Shown piece by piece: positions 16,990 through 25,860 of a stretch of 64,000 bases of DNA. Source of the stretch: CAUPWF01 sp964369755 (GTDB lineage: Bacteria > Bacillota > Clostridia > Lachnospirales > Lachnospiraceae). The DNA lies in the NCBI GenBank assembly GCA_964369755.1, contig CAYJFY010000004.1, positions 38,785-102,784 on the forward strand. Direction: 5' to 3'. The position numbers were made by a program, and so were the translations under genes. The notes below the pieces were generated by a model that was not told the DNA's origin, ran no database searches, and saw only the letters and a program-made list of their open reading frames with translations. Position 1 is the first letter of the stretch. Every line of letters starts with the position of its first letter.

Positions 16990-17042
16990 TGTGGACAGGA
17001 CAAGTTTTTTGTGGATAAACTTGTGGATAAAACTGTGGGTAA
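16990..17042 (-). promoter_or_regulatory. DnaA-box cluster upstream of the helicase-loader operon
   Basis: On the + strand, TGTGGATAA occurs at 17010-17018 and 17022-17030 and TGTGGGTAA at 17034-17042, a strict 12-bp spacing. A weaker TGTGGACAG is at 16990-16998. TGTGGATAA is the exact complement of the consensus DnaA box TTATCCACA. All boxes face the dnaD promoter. No dnaA, dnaN or GC-skew evidence of oriC is available here. Confidence 0.8.
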
Positions 17043-17045
17043 CTG

Positions 17046-18422
17046 CTACTTGAGCAAGGATTCCCCGATGGTTACAACATCACCGGCTCCCATAGTTATC
17101 AACAGATCCCCAGGTTTACAATTTTCCTTGATAAAATCTTCGATTATCTGAAAATCTGGCAGGTAGTGAGCGTCACAACCCAAATCCTTGATTGTGCGGA
17201 CTAGTGCCTCGGAGGAAACGCCTAAAGTATTGGTTTCTCTTGCAGCATAAATATCAGTTAAAATCAAATGTTTTGCTGGAGCGAGAGCTTCGGCAAACTC
17301 TTGGAAGAACGCAGCGGTTCGTGTATAAGTATGTGGCTGGAATACACACCAGAGCTCTTTGTGTGGATAATGCGTTGCAGCAGTAAGTGTTGCGATAATC
17401 TCTGTTGGGTGGTGAGCATAATCATCGATGATGGTGACGCCCTCATAGGTTCCCTTGTATTCAAATCGGCGATCTGTTCCCTTGAACGAAGCGAGCCCTT
17501 TTTGAATCACATCGATAGGAAGACCTAATACCTCGCCCACTGCAATTGCAGAGAGCGCATTCGAGGCATTGTGCTCGCCAGGAACTGAAAGTTGCATGGT
17601 GGCAATGAACACCTTGTTTTTATAGAAGTCAAAGGATACGTGACCATTCTCATTGTGTTGAATATTCTTTGCACAATAATCATAGTCGTCAGAGAATCCA
17701 TAAGTCAGAATCTTGCAGTTTACGCCAGTAGTCACTTCGTGAACGTGGTCTATTTCACCATTGACAATCAATGTTCCATCGTCTGGAAGAAGATCAACAA
17801 ACTGATGGAAAGATTGGCGGATATCCTCGATGTCCTTGAAGAAATCTAAATGGTCTTCTTCTATATTTAATATCACGCTGATTTTAGGATAAAAATTCAG
17901 GAAACTGTTGGTGTATTCGCATGCCTCTGTGATGAAAACATCTGAATTACCAACACGAATATTACCACCGATTGCTCGTAGGATTCCACCAACAGAAATA
18001 GTAGGATCTAAATTGCCTTCTAATAATATATGAGACACCATGGAAGTTGTAGTTGTTTTCCCATGAGTTCCCGAAATTGCGATTGGGGTTTTGTAGTTTG
18101 TCATCAATTGCCCCAAGAACTCCGCGCGGGTGAGTAGTGGGATTTTTTTCGCTACGGCTTCAATGAGCTCTGGATTTTCACGACCGATCGCTGCAGTATA
18201 AATCACAACGTCGATATCAGTGGTGATATTTTCTCCGACTTGCTTGTAATAAATTCGTGCGCCACGGTTCGCGAGCTGTTGGGTGAGTGCGGATTCCTTC
18301 GCGTCAGAACCTGAAATCGTAAAACCTTCGTTTAACAAAATCTCGGCGAGTCCACTCATGCTGATTCCACCGATTCCGATAAAGTGTACGTGTAGTTTTT
18401 TTTTAAAATCAATTTTATACAT
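17046..18422 (-). CDS. murC: UDP-N-acetylmuramate--L-alanine ligase
   Basis: Adds L-Ala to UDP-MurNAc in cytoplasmic peptidoglycan synthesis. The 458 residues hold the N-terminal UDP-binding domain (HFIGIGGISMSGLAEIL), the ATP loop ISGTHGKTTTTSM, the central-domain NIEEDHLDFF segment and YAHHPTEI. All expected motifs are intact. It is separated from dnaD by 130 bp containing the DnaA boxes and the dnaD promoter, so it is probably a separate transcription unit. Confidence 0.96.
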   Translation of the reverse strand: MYKIDFKKKLHVHFIGIGGISMSGLAEILLNEGFTISGSDAKESALTQQLANRGARIYYKQVGENITTDIDVVIYTAAIGRENPELIEAVAKKIPLLTRAEFLGQLMTNYKTPIAISGTHGKTTTTSMVSHILLEGNLDPTISVGGILRAIGGNIRVGNSDVFITEACEYTNSFLNFYPKISVILNIEEDHLDFFKDIEDIRQSFHQFVDLLPDDGTLIVNGEIDHVHEVTTGVNCKILTYGFSDDYDYCAKNIQHNENGHVSFDFYKNKVFIATMQLSVPGEHNASNALSAIAVGEVLGLPIDVIQKGLASFKGTDRRFEYKGTYEGVTIIDDYAHHPTEIIATLTAATHYPHKELWCVFQPHTYTRTAAFFQEFAEALAPAKHLILTDIYAARETNTLGVSSEALVRTIKDLGCDAHYLPDFQIIEDFIKENCKPGDLLITMGAGDVVTIGESLLK

Positions 18423-18463
18423 TTTTGTATCCTGCTTCCTAAAATTTGAATTGATCAGTATAT

Positions 18464-18499
18464 CTAATCATATATAATATAATTATACTATATGATTAG
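18464..18499. repeat. AT-rich 36-bp imperfect palindrome upstream of murC
   Basis: CTAATCATATA at the left is mirrored by TATGATTAG at the right, with AT-rich centre TATAATATAATTATACTA. It lies about 40-75 bp upstream of the murC ATG, in the divergent murC/glgC gap, and contains -10-like sequences. It could be an operator or simply a promoter region. Confidence 0.5.
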
Positions 18500-18584
18500 A
18501 AAAAAAACCACCGTATAAAATTTAGGAAAAATTATTGTGAAAAATAATAAAATAAATAAAAATACAAAATATTCCGTGAATATA

Positions 18585-18614
18585 TTCACAAAACTGGGTG
18601 ACTTGTGGTATAAT
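18585..18614 (+). promoter_or_regulatory. Predicted glgC-glgD promoter
   Basis: TTCACA (18585-18590) and TATAAT (18609-18614), 18-bp spacer, with AGAGGGG about 25 nt downstream as ribosome site for glgC. Confidence 0.6.
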
Positions 18615-18643
18615 AATTAAAAAATCTAAAGAGGGGTGAATGC

Positions 18644-19915
18644 ATGATTAAAAAAGAGATGATAGCAATGTTGCTGGCGGGGGGGCAAGGCAGTAGACTT
18701 GGAGTATTGACATCAAAGGTAGCAAAGCCGGCAGTTGCATTCGGTGGTAAGTACCGAATTATTGATTTTCCATTGAGCAATTGTGTGAATTCAGGGGTTG
18801 ATACCGTTGGAGTATTGACACAATACCAGCCAATGAGACTACATACACACATAGGAATAGGAATTCCTTGGGATCTGGACAAGAACTTAGGCGGAGTGTC
18901 TATTTTACCACCTTATGAAAAAAGCAGTAACAGTGAATGGTACACAGGAACAGCAAACGCAATCTACCAAAACATGGATTATATGGAGACGTTTAATCCG
19001 GATTATGTTTTGATTCTATCGGGAGACCATATCTACAAGATGGACTACGAAGTAATGTTAGAGAACCACAAGGCGAATAATGCAGATGTTTCGATTGCGG
19101 TAATGTCTGTACCGATGGAAGAAGCGAGCCGATTTGGAATCGTGATTACCGATGATGACGGTCGCATTACAGAGTTTGAAGAGAAGCCAGAGAACCCAAG
19201 AAGTAATTTGGCATCTATGGGGATTTATATCTTTAGTTGGAAGGTGCTAAAAGAGGCACTTGAATCACAATCAGGAGTAGCACAATGTGACTTTGGTAAG
19301 CATGTAATTCCATATTGCCATGAAAAGGGACAACGTATCGTATCTTATGAATTTAGTGGATATTGGAAAGATGTTGGAACTCTAGGTTCTTACTGGGAAG
19401 CGAATATGGAATTGATTGATATCATTCCAGAGTTTAACTTGTATGAGGATTATTGGAGAATTTATACCAGTGGAGAGATTATTCCACCACAGTACATATC
19501 AGAAAACTCTACGATTTCGCGGAGTATCATCGGAGATGGTGTTGAGGTGTATGGAGAAGTATACAATTCAGTGATAGGCGCAGGTGTGACCATAGGGGAA
19601 GGAACTGTGGTTCGTGATTCAATCATCATGAAGGATGCAGTGATTGAAAAGGGTTGCGTGATAGATAAGGCGATTATTGCAGAGGGTGCAGAAATCGGAG
19701 AAAATACAGTGGTTGGCGTTGGAGCAGATGTGCCAAACAAAACAAAACCGAATATTTATGGATTTTCACTTGCTACAATCGGTGAGAAGAGTGTAGTACC
19801 GGCAAATGTTCAAATCGGAAAAAATACTGCAATAGCAGGCGTAACAACATTGGCAGACTATCCTGAGAGCGTGCTAGCAAGCGGGGAGACATTGATAAAG
19901 GCAGGTGGAAAATAA
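18644..19915 (+). CDS. glgC: Glucose-1-phosphate adenylyltransferase, catalytic subunit
   Basis: Forms ADP-glucose for glycogen synthesis. In 423 residues it shows the nucleotide loop GGQGSRLGVLTSKVAKPA, the YRIIDFPLSNC segment, SGDHIYKMDY and EEKPENP in the catalytic domain. A C-terminal left-handed beta-helix (from about 290) is built of hexapeptide-type repeats. AGAGGGG precedes the ATG. The stop overlaps the first base of the glgD start (TAATG), indicating coupled synthesis of the two subunits. glgA is not in this window. Confidence 0.96.
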   Translation: MIKKEMIAMLLAGGQGSRLGVLTSKVAKPAVAFGGKYRIIDFPLSNCVNSGVDTVGVLTQYQPMRLHTHIGIGIPWDLDKNLGGVSILPPYEKSSNSEWYTGTANAIYQNMDYMETFNPDYVLILSGDHIYKMDYEVMLENHKANNADVSIAVMSVPMEEASRFGIVITDDDGRITEFEEKPENPRSNLASMGIYIFSWKVLKEALESQSGVAQCDFGKHVIPYCHEKGQRIVSYEFSGYWKDVGTLGSYWEANMELIDIIPEFNLYEDYWRIYTSGEIIPPQYISENSTISRSIIGDGVEVYGEVYNSVIGAGVTIGEGTVVRDSIIMKDAVIEKGCVIDKAIIAEGAEIGENTVVGVGADVPNKTKPNIYGFSLATIGEKSVVPANVQIGKNTAIAGVTTLADYPESVLASGETLIKAGGK

Positions 19916-21033
19916 TGAAAGCGGTTGGATTGATATTAGCGGGTGGTAATAACAATAAGATGCGGGAGTTGACGACGCGAAGAGCGATTTCAGCAATGCC
20001 GATTGGTGGGAGTTACAGAGCGGTTGACTTTGCACTCAGCAATATGGCAAACTCACATGTACAAAAAGTAGCAGTTCTCACACAATATAATGCAAGATCT
20101 ATGAATGAACACTTGAATTCATCGAAGTGGTGGGACTTTGGACGTAAGCAAGGTGGATTGTATATCTTTACACCGACCATTACAGCGGATAATGGATATT
20201 GGTATCGCGGAACGGCGGATGCCTTGGCACAGAATCTGGATTTTTTGAAGAGATGCCATGAACCATATGTGATTATAACTTCTGCTGATGCAGTACATAA
20301 GCTAGACTACAATGATGTTCTGGAATATCATATTGAAAAAAAAGCAGAGATTACAGTGGTTTGCAAGGACTTAGATGCAGACGAGGATCCTTGTAGATTC
20401 GGAATCGTAAAAATGAATGAAAACTGTCGAATCACGGATTTTGAGGAAAAGCCAATGGTAGCAAGCTCCCAGACAGTTTCTACAGGAATTTATATCATGA
20501 GACGTCGACAGCTAATCACATTGTTAGAGCAGTGTGTGGAAGAGGAACGTTTTGATTTTGTACGAGACATCTTAATTCGATATAAAAACTTGAAGAAGAT
20601 ATATGGTTACAAAATGACAACATATTGGAGCAATATATCGACAGTAGAGTCTTATTATAAGACAAATATGGACTTGCTAAAAGCAGATGTAAGAAATTAT
20701 TTCTTTAAAGAGAGTCCAGCAGTGTTTTCCAAAGTAATCGACCTGCCACCAGCGAAGTATAACCCTGGATGTGTAGTGAAGAATAGCTTGATCGCTAGTG
20801 GTTGTATCATCAATGGTGTGGTAGAGAATTCGGTAGTGTTTAAGAATACATACATTGGAAATAATTGCGTGATAAAAAACTCCATTATACTGAACGAGGT
20901 GTATTTGGGAGATAATAGTTACATTGAAAACTGCATAGTGGAAAGCCGAGACACAATTCGTGCAAACAGCAGGTTTGTTGGAGAAGGTTCAATTAAGGTT
21001 GTTTTAGAGAAAAACGAGAGATTTTCGATATAG
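19915..21033 (+). CDS. glgD: GlgD, second subunit of glucose-1-phosphate adenylyltransferase
   Basis: A 372-residue paralogue of GlgC with the same fold order: nucleotidyltransferase domain then beta-helix. The nucleotide loop is degenerate (GGNNNKMRELTTRR instead of a canonical G-rich loop with conserved Arg), as in GlgD proteins that act mainly as regulatory partners of GlgC. SYRAVDFALSNM and GTADALAQN are visible. The start overlaps the glgC stop by one base. A double-hairpin element begins 3 nt after its stop. Confidence 0.94.
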   Translation: MKAVGLILAGGNNNKMRELTTRRAISAMPIGGSYRAVDFALSNMANSHVQKVAVLTQYNARSMNEHLNSSKWWDFGRKQGGLYIFTPTITADNGYWYRGTADALAQNLDFLKRCHEPYVIITSADAVHKLDYNDVLEYHIEKKAEITVVCKDLDADEDPCRFGIVKMNENCRITDFEEKPMVASSQTVSTGIYIMRRRQLITLLEQCVEEERFDFVRDILIRYKNLKKIYGYKMTTYWSNISTVESYYKTNMDLLKADVRNYFFKESPAVFSKVIDLPPAKYNPGCVVKNSLIASGCIINGVVENSVVFKNTYIGNNCVIKNSIILNEVYLGDNSYIENCIVESRDTIRANSRFVGEGSIKVVLEKNERFSI

Positions 21034-21035
21034 AT

Positions 21036-21100
21036 AGTGTGAAAATAAATTTTCACACTGCAATTTGTCCCTTGTGGGACAAAGTTGCTAGATAGCCAGG
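21036..21100 (+). repeat. Intercistronic double-hairpin element, copy A
   Basis: Hairpin 1 (21036-21059): AGTGTGAAAAT pairs with ATTTTCACACT. Hairpin 2 (21060-21088): GCAATTTGTCCC pairs with GGGACAAAGTTGC. A tail CTAGATAGCCAGGAAGAGG follows. The same arrangement with a T-A to G-C covariation occurs at 57987-58050 between ileS and glgP. Hairpin 1 could terminate transcription, but it has no T-run. Confidence 0.78.
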
Positions 21101-21186
21101 AAGAGGTTGTTATTACTGCGGGGGGATTTCTGAATTTGACACACAATTTAATGCACATACAACAACATGAGAAAGGAGGCTTTGCT

Positions 21187-21471
21187 ATGCAAATTACAGA
21201 CGTGCGTGTAAGGAAGGTAACAAAGGAAGGTAAGTTGAAAGCAGTAGTTTCGATTACTTTAGATGAAGAGTTCGTTGTACACGATATCAAAGTGATTGAG
21301 GGCGACAGGGGATTGTTTATCGCAATGCCAAGTAAGAGAGGCACAGATGACGAATATAGAGATATCGCGCATCCGATTAATTCGACTACCAGACAGAGAT
21401 TACAAGAAACAATACTAGCGCGTTATGATGAATTGAAGCTAGAGGTGGAAACTGTAGGTGCAGCAGTGTGA
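21187..21471 (+). CDS. spoVG: Septation/sporulation regulator SpoVG
   Basis: A 94-residue SpoVG, a small nucleic-acid-binding regulator conserved across Firmicutes. The start MQITDVRVRKV and the segment IAMPSKRGTDDEYRDIAHPI are diagnostic. ATG 21187 has AAGGAGG 7 nt upstream; an in-frame TTG 102 nt earlier lacks this and reads through the repeat element. A strong terminator follows. The protein is normally tied to septum placement and sporulation, in line with the other sporulation genes here. Confidence 0.96.
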   Translation: MQITDVRVRKVTKEGKLKAVVSITLDEEFVVHDIKVIEGDRGLFIAMPSKRGTDDEYRDIAHPINSTTRQRLQETILARYDELKLEVETVGAAV

Positions 21472-21493
21472 AGTTAGCCAGATAATTCAACGT

Positions 21494-21539
21494 AAAAACA
21501 AAGCAGCCTAGGGATTTTTTCCTAGGCTGCTTTGTTTTT
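21494..21539. terminator. Strong bidirectional terminator
   Basis: AACAAAGCAGCCTAGG pairs with CCTAGGCTGCTTTGTT around GATTTTTT; runs of A on one side and T on the other let it serve both spoVG and the convergent pseudouridine synthase gene. Confidence 0.92.
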
Positions 21540-21616
21540 GTGTGATAGGAAACGGTACTTCTATTACAAAAGCGCTCCGCATGGATGCCCACCTTTTTCT
21601 ATCTGAGATTGTGGAG

Positions 21617-22336
21617 TTATAATTGATAAGAAAGATGTTCTCTCGTGAGGGGGTGTTGGAACTCGAGCTTGTATGCGCATAAGGCGATACCGTTTATCCC
21701 ACAATCTAAAGAAAGGATGGTAGCACCATATTTGTCATCGCCAATAATCGGGCAGCCGATGGTGGACATCTGGACACGGATTTGATGGTGTCGTCCAGTC
21801 TCTAACTCGATTTCTACTAGGGGGTGAGTCATCAAATCCGTTGTTGGGTGTTCGGTAAAAATCTGGTAGTCCTTTGGCTTGGCTGATTCTAGGACACGGT
21901 ATGTTAAAGCCGCCTTTTTGCTCCTAGCGTCGTTTTTTGTGCAAACAAAGGAACGGTTCGCGCTACTATCCTTTTGGAGATAGTGAATGAGATGTTGTGT
22001 CGGAGGATCTGGCTTGCGGCATAAAATAGCCCGGTAAGTTTTGGAAAAATCATGGGCCTGGAGTTGTTTGCTTAACTGCGCTGCCGCCCGAGGGGATTTG
22101 GCAAACACTAGAAGTCCACAGACGGGTTGGTCTAATCGATGGATGACAGATAAATATGGTTCACCGCTTGAAGCAACTCCGTTATTTTTTGCGTTTATAT
22201 AGAGATGTCTTTTTAGTAGGGAAACTAAGTCGGGTTCTCTTAATTTTTTTGTCTGGGTCGCAATGCCTGCTGGTTTGTGACATACGAGAATGTCGGAATC
22301 TTCATATAGAATTCTTGGTGTTTTTTTAAAAATCAT
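21617..22336 (-). CDS. RluA-family 23S rRNA/tRNA pseudouridine synthase
   Basis: A 239-residue catalytic domain without an S4 domain. The catalytic Asp is in VIHRLDQPVCGLL. LETGRHHQIRVQM and the N-terminal ILYEDSDILVCHKPAGIATQ are family motifs. ATG 22336 follows GAAGGAGG at 5-nt spacing; an in-frame ATG at 22396 adds an unrelated N-terminus and has no ribosome site. The exact RNA target cannot be told from sequence. Divergent from the antiporter gene. Confidence 0.9.
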   Translation of the reverse strand: MIFKKTPRILYEDSDILVCHKPAGIATQTKKLREPDLVSLLKRHLYINAKNNGVASSGEPYLSVIHRLDQPVCGLLVFAKSPRAAAQLSKQLQAHDFSKTYRAILCRKPDPPTQHLIHYLQKDSSANRSFVCTKNDARSKKAALTYRVLESAKPKDYQIFTEHPTTDLMTHPLVEIELETGRHHQIRVQMSTIGCPIIGDDKYGATILSLDCGINGIALCAYKLEFQHPLTREHLSYQL

Positions 22337-22358
22337 TTGAACCTCCTTCATATAGAAC

Positions 22359-22387
22359 TTGACAAGACTTATTTGCATAGTTACACT
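22359..22387 (+). promoter_or_regulatory. Predicted promoter of the CaCA antiporter gene
   Basis: TTGACA (22359-22364), 17-bp spacer, TACACT (22382-22387). The -35 is consensus and the -10 is weaker. Confidence 0.55.
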
Positions 22388-22455
22388 TAAGTACATAGGC
22401 TTATTTAATCATAAATCAGGTTGAACTGTCAACCGAAGTATAAGGGAGAAAAAAG

Positions 22456-23433
22456 ATGGAATATGTATGGCTAGTATTGGGCTTTGTGTTATTGATAAAA
22501 GGAGCGGATTTATTTGTTGACGGAAGTTCAAGTATTGCAAAATTAATGAAGGTGCCGACGATTGTAATTGGTTTAACAGTCGTGGCGTTTGGGACTAGTA
22601 TGCCTGAGTTGGCGGTTAGCCTTACGGCTTCGCTAGAGCAAGCGAACGAGCTGGCAGTTGGAAATGTTGTAGGATCTAATATTTTTAACTTGCTCATTGT
22701 ACTTGGAATGAGTGCCTTGTTTGTATCGGTGCAAGCGAATAAAGGGGTTCTGAAGAAGGACTTCCCGTTTTCTATTTTGATTGTTGTGGTATTTCTTGCT
22801 ATGGTGTGTGGGATACAATTCACAGATCTCCTCAATGGAACAGGGACGTTTACAGTGGGAAGAATCGATGGAATTCTATTGTTGGGGCTATTTGTATTCT
22901 TCTTGTTCTATACAGTGAGAGATGCATTAAATGCTAGAAAAGAAGCACAAGCAGCACAGGTGGATGGGGAAGAGGAAATTAAGGTCTTGTCTCCGATTAA
23001 GAGTGCAATTTTTATTGTAATTGGTGTTGCAGGAATTGTAATTGGAGGGAACTTAGTTGTACAATCCGCTTCTATGATTGGAGTGTCGTTCGGATTGAGT
23101 GAAAGCTTTATCGGACTTACCATTGTTGCACTTGGAACCTCTCTGCCCGAGTTGGTGACATCTGTAGTGGCAGCGCGAAAGGGTGAGAATGACTTGGCAC
23201 TCGGGAATGTAGTTGGGTCTAACATTTTTAATGTACTATTGATTATTGGGACATCGGCTGCAATATCACCTATTTCAGTATCGGTAGCCTCGGTATATGA
23301 TATTGCATTGATGCTTGGGTTTACAGTGCTTGTGTACTTGATGGCAAGGTCGCGCCAGCAGTTGACACGTATCGAAGGGGTTGTATTAATCATTGCTTAT
23401 ATTGGATATTTCATCTATATTTTTAATCGTTAA
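22456..23433 (+). CDS. Calcium/sodium antiporter (CaCA family, YrbG type)
   Basis: A 325-residue integral membrane exchanger with about ten hydrophobic segments. It has the two alpha repeats of this family: VVAFGTSMPELAVS with NVVGSNIFNLL in the first half, VALGTSLPELVTS with NVVGSNIFNVL in the second. A hydrophilic loop separates the halves (about 155-175). Probably exports Ca2+ in exchange for Na+ or H+; the ions are inferred from the family. GGGAG precedes the ATG. cca starts 8 nt after the stop, so the two are likely co-transcribed. Confidence 0.92.
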   Translation: MEYVWLVLGFVLLIKGADLFVDGSSSIAKLMKVPTIVIGLTVVAFGTSMPELAVSLTASLEQANELAVGNVVGSNIFNLLIVLGMSALFVSVQANKGVLKKDFPFSILIVVVFLAMVCGIQFTDLLNGTGTFTVGRIDGILLLGLFVFFLFYTVRDALNARKEAQAAQVDGEEEIKVLSPIKSAIFIVIGVAGIVIGGNLVVQSASMIGVSFGLSESFIGLTIVALGTSLPELVTSVVAARKGENDLALGNVVGSNIFNVLLIIGTSAAISPISVSVASVYDIALMLGFTVLVYLMARSRQQLTRIEGVVLIIAYIGYFIYIFNR

Positions 23434-23441
23434 GGGGAAGT

Positions 23442-24713
23442 ATGAGATTACCAAAAAATGTAAAAGAAATCATTGAGACATTACAGGCGGGCGGATATGA
23501 GGCTTATGCAGTCGGTGGGTGTGTACGCGACGGTATTCTAGGGAGAGTGCCAGTGGACTGGGATATTACGACTTCTGCTAAGCCGCATGAAGTTAAGGCT
23601 TTGTTTCGCAGAACCTTTGACACTGGGATTGAGCATGGAACAATTACGGTTTTGCTAGAAGGAGAAGGTTACGAAGTCACAACCTATCGTTTGGATGGAA
23701 AATATGAGGATCATAGGCGGCCGAAAACGGTAGAGTTTACGAGAAGTCTGGAAGAAGATTTGTTGAGAAGAGATTTTACGATCAATGCAATGGCGTATAA
23801 TAGCGAGGTTGGATTGGTCGATATTTTTGGTGGGCAAAGAGATTTGCAAGACGGCGTCATTCGCTGTGTGGGCGTTGCCACGGAACGGTTTGGCGAAGAT
23901 GCGCTGAGAATTTTGCGGGCAATTCGGTTTGCAGCTCAGCTTGGATTTGTAATCGAGGAGGAGACGCAGGAGGCTATTCGTAGCTTGAGTCCCACACTGA
24001 GTAAAATTAGTGTAGAAAGAATCCAAGTAGAATTAGTAAAGTTAATGGTGTCCGCACATCCAGAGTTTATCGATGACGCATATCGCTTAGGCGTGACGAA
24101 GGTGATTCTCCCGAAATGGGATGAGGCAATGCAAAATTCGGATGGACAGAGGGATGTATTAGAACGATTACAAAAGGTAGAAGCAGACAAGGTGTTGCGA
24201 CTGACGGTCTTGTTCCATGAAATGGCGAGTGTGCAACTAGTAACGGAAGAAGACAAAGAACAGTTTGTCAAGAAGGTGTTAAGAGGTTTGAAATTCGACA
24301 ATGACACGACCAATAAGGTGAGTAAACTTGTTCGTTTCTACGAATATGAGATCGAAGAAAATCGTTCTGCTGTAAGGCATGCGTTGCACGAAATGACTGA
24401 GGAGCTTTTCTTGCTGTACCTGAAGATTCAATACGGGAAGAATTTGGTGAGAGAGGAGTCGGAACAGGAAGAGGGCGCTCTACATCTAGAAAAAATAAAA
24501 GGATACCACGAGGAAATAAAAAAGTTTCACGAACCACTTGTCTTAAAAGATTTGGAGATAAAAGGAAGTGATTTGATCGAATTGGGAATCGCACAAGGGA
24601 AGCAAATTGGAGTAATATTAAATAGATTATTAGAGGAGGTTCTAGATGAACCGTCTCATAACCAAAAAGAATATCTCATCGCATTGTCAAAAAAAATAGC
24701 AAAAGAAAAATAA
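23442..24713 (+). CDS. cca: CCA tRNA nucleotidyltransferase
   Basis: Adds or repairs the 3' CCA of tRNAs. This class II polymerase has 423 residues: N-terminal nucleotidyltransferase head with GGCVRDG and DWDITTSA (metal-binding Asp pair), then RRDFTINAMAYN and RFGEDALRILRAIRFA, and a helical tail. No HD phosphohydrolase signature was recognised in the tail. AAGGGGAAG lies before the ATG. Confidence 0.95.
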   Translation: MRLPKNVKEIIETLQAGGYEAYAVGGCVRDGILGRVPVDWDITTSAKPHEVKALFRRTFDTGIEHGTITVLLEGEGYEVTTYRLDGKYEDHRRPKTVEFTRSLEEDLLRRDFTINAMAYNSEVGLVDIFGGQRDLQDGVIRCVGVATERFGEDALRILRAIRFAAQLGFVIEEETQEAIRSLSPTLSKISVERIQVELVKLMVSAHPEFIDDAYRLGVTKVILPKWDEAMQNSDGQRDVLERLQKVEADKVLRLTVLFHEMASVQLVTEEDKEQFVKKVLRGLKFDNDTTNKVSKLVRFYEYEIEENRSAVRHALHEMTEELFLLYLKIQYGKNLVREESEQEEGALHLEKIKGYHEEIKKFHEPLVLKDLEIKGSDLIELGIAQGKQIGVILNRLLEEVLDEPSHNQKEYLIALSKKIAKEK

Positions 24714-24717
24714 AAGA

Positions 24718-24747
24718 CTCATGTTTTTTCATACCGACTCATACATT
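24718..24747 (+). promoter_or_regulatory. Sigma-E/K-like promoter upstream of the cotS-type gene
   Basis: CTCATGTT (24718-24725), 14-bp spacer, CATACATT (24740-24747). The -10 matches the mother-cell sigma CATACAnT consensus fully. The layout equals that of the yabP promoter at 28366-28395. Confidence 0.55.
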
Positions 24748-24781
24748 GAAATGAATACGATTGATGAATGAGGGGGACAAG

Positions 24782-25825
24782 ATGAAAGAGTATGAAAAAA
24801 AATTAATGGAACAATATTGTGTAGAGGTGAATGGATTGCGCAAGACGCGAGGGGGCTTTTTGTGTGATACAAAACAAGGGCTTCTACTTTTGAAGGAATT
24901 GTCTTCCTCTGAAAAGAAAATAGATTATATGAGGTTCATATGCGAACAGCTGAAAGAGAATGACTTCCAAGCAGTGGATAGCATCATCCCGGATTCGGAA
25001 GGGAATAACATCTGCGGAAGACGAGAGTTCGGAAATTTCATATTGAAAAAGTGGTTTCATGGGAAAGAGTGCGATATTACACGAGAAAGAGAAATCATAG
25101 AGTCGACAAAGACACTTGCAAGTTTACATAAGGTGTTAAATGAAGTTTCATACCAAATCCTATTGCAGCAAGAGGATCTTCTAGGGGATAAGAGCTGGGA
25201 AGATTATTATGCAGGGAATCTGATTGAAAACCTGGAGCGGCATAATATGGAGTTGAAGAAGGTGAGGAGATACATTCGAAAAAGAGTTGAAAAAGGCGAA
25301 TTTGAATTTACATATCTGAAATATTTTTCGTCCATGTATCACTATGCAGATTCTGTGGTTCAGCGTTTGAATGAGTCTAGTTATCTCGAGTTATATGAAG
25401 CGGCAAAGAAAAATTATCATATTTCCCATGGGGATTATAATTATCATAATGTTATGAACGTAGGGCAGTATATGGCTGTGACGAACTTTGAGCATTTTCA
25501 GATCGACATTCAGGTTACAGATTTATATTATTTTATTCGCAAGATTATGGAGAAGAAGAATTGGGACGTAGAACTAGGTCGCAAGATGTTAGAAAGTTAT
25601 GAAGAGGTGAGGGTGCTTACCGAGAAAGAAAAGGAATATATCGCGCTTCGTATGGCCTATCCTGAGAAGTTTTGGAAGATTACAAATTTCTATTATAATA
25701 GCAATAAAGCTTGGATTTCAGAAAAAAATATAGAGAAATTAAAAATATCGATTCAACAACAAGAAAAAAAATATGAATTTATTAATGAGATATTCTCTTT
25801 TCATTTTGACAAAGCTAGTATATAA
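24782..25825 (+). CDS. CotS-family spore-coat kinase-like protein
   Basis: A 347-residue protein of the CotS/CotI/YutH family, which has an aminoglycoside-phosphotransferase/choline-kinase fold. The catalytic-loop-like ISHGDYNYHNVM and an N-terminal nucleotide-loop-like region are present. In the position of the usual metal-binding DFE-type motif the sequence reads VTNFEHFQ, so the Asp is replaced by Asn and activity may be reduced or lost. ATG 24782 follows GAGGGGG. The predicted mother-cell promoter supports a spore-envelope role. Exact family member is uncertain. Confidence 0.8.
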   Translation: MKEYEKKLMEQYCVEVNGLRKTRGGFLCDTKQGLLLLKELSSSEKKIDYMRFICEQLKENDFQAVDSIIPDSEGNNICGRREFGNFILKKWFHGKECDITREREIIESTKTLASLHKVLNEVSYQILLQQEDLLGDKSWEDYYAGNLIENLERHNMELKKVRRYIRKRVEKGEFEFTYLKYFSSMYHYADSVVQRLNESSYLELYEAAKKNYHISHGDYNYHNVMNVGQYMAVTNFEHFQIDIQVTDLYYFIRKIMEKKNWDVELGRKMLESYEEVRVLTEKEKEYIALRMAYPEKFWKITNFYYNSNKAWISEKNIEKLKISIQQQEKKYEFINEIFSFHFDKASI

Positions 25826-25860
25826 TAGTCGTGAATAGAGAATAATAGGGAGGAAATCAT

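Noticed and set aside
16930..17045. Chromosomal replication origin.
   Set aside because: DnaA boxes and AT-rich DNA are present, but no dnaA/dnaN/recF genes, too few boxes and no clear unwinding element. A regulatory site for the loader operon is simpler.
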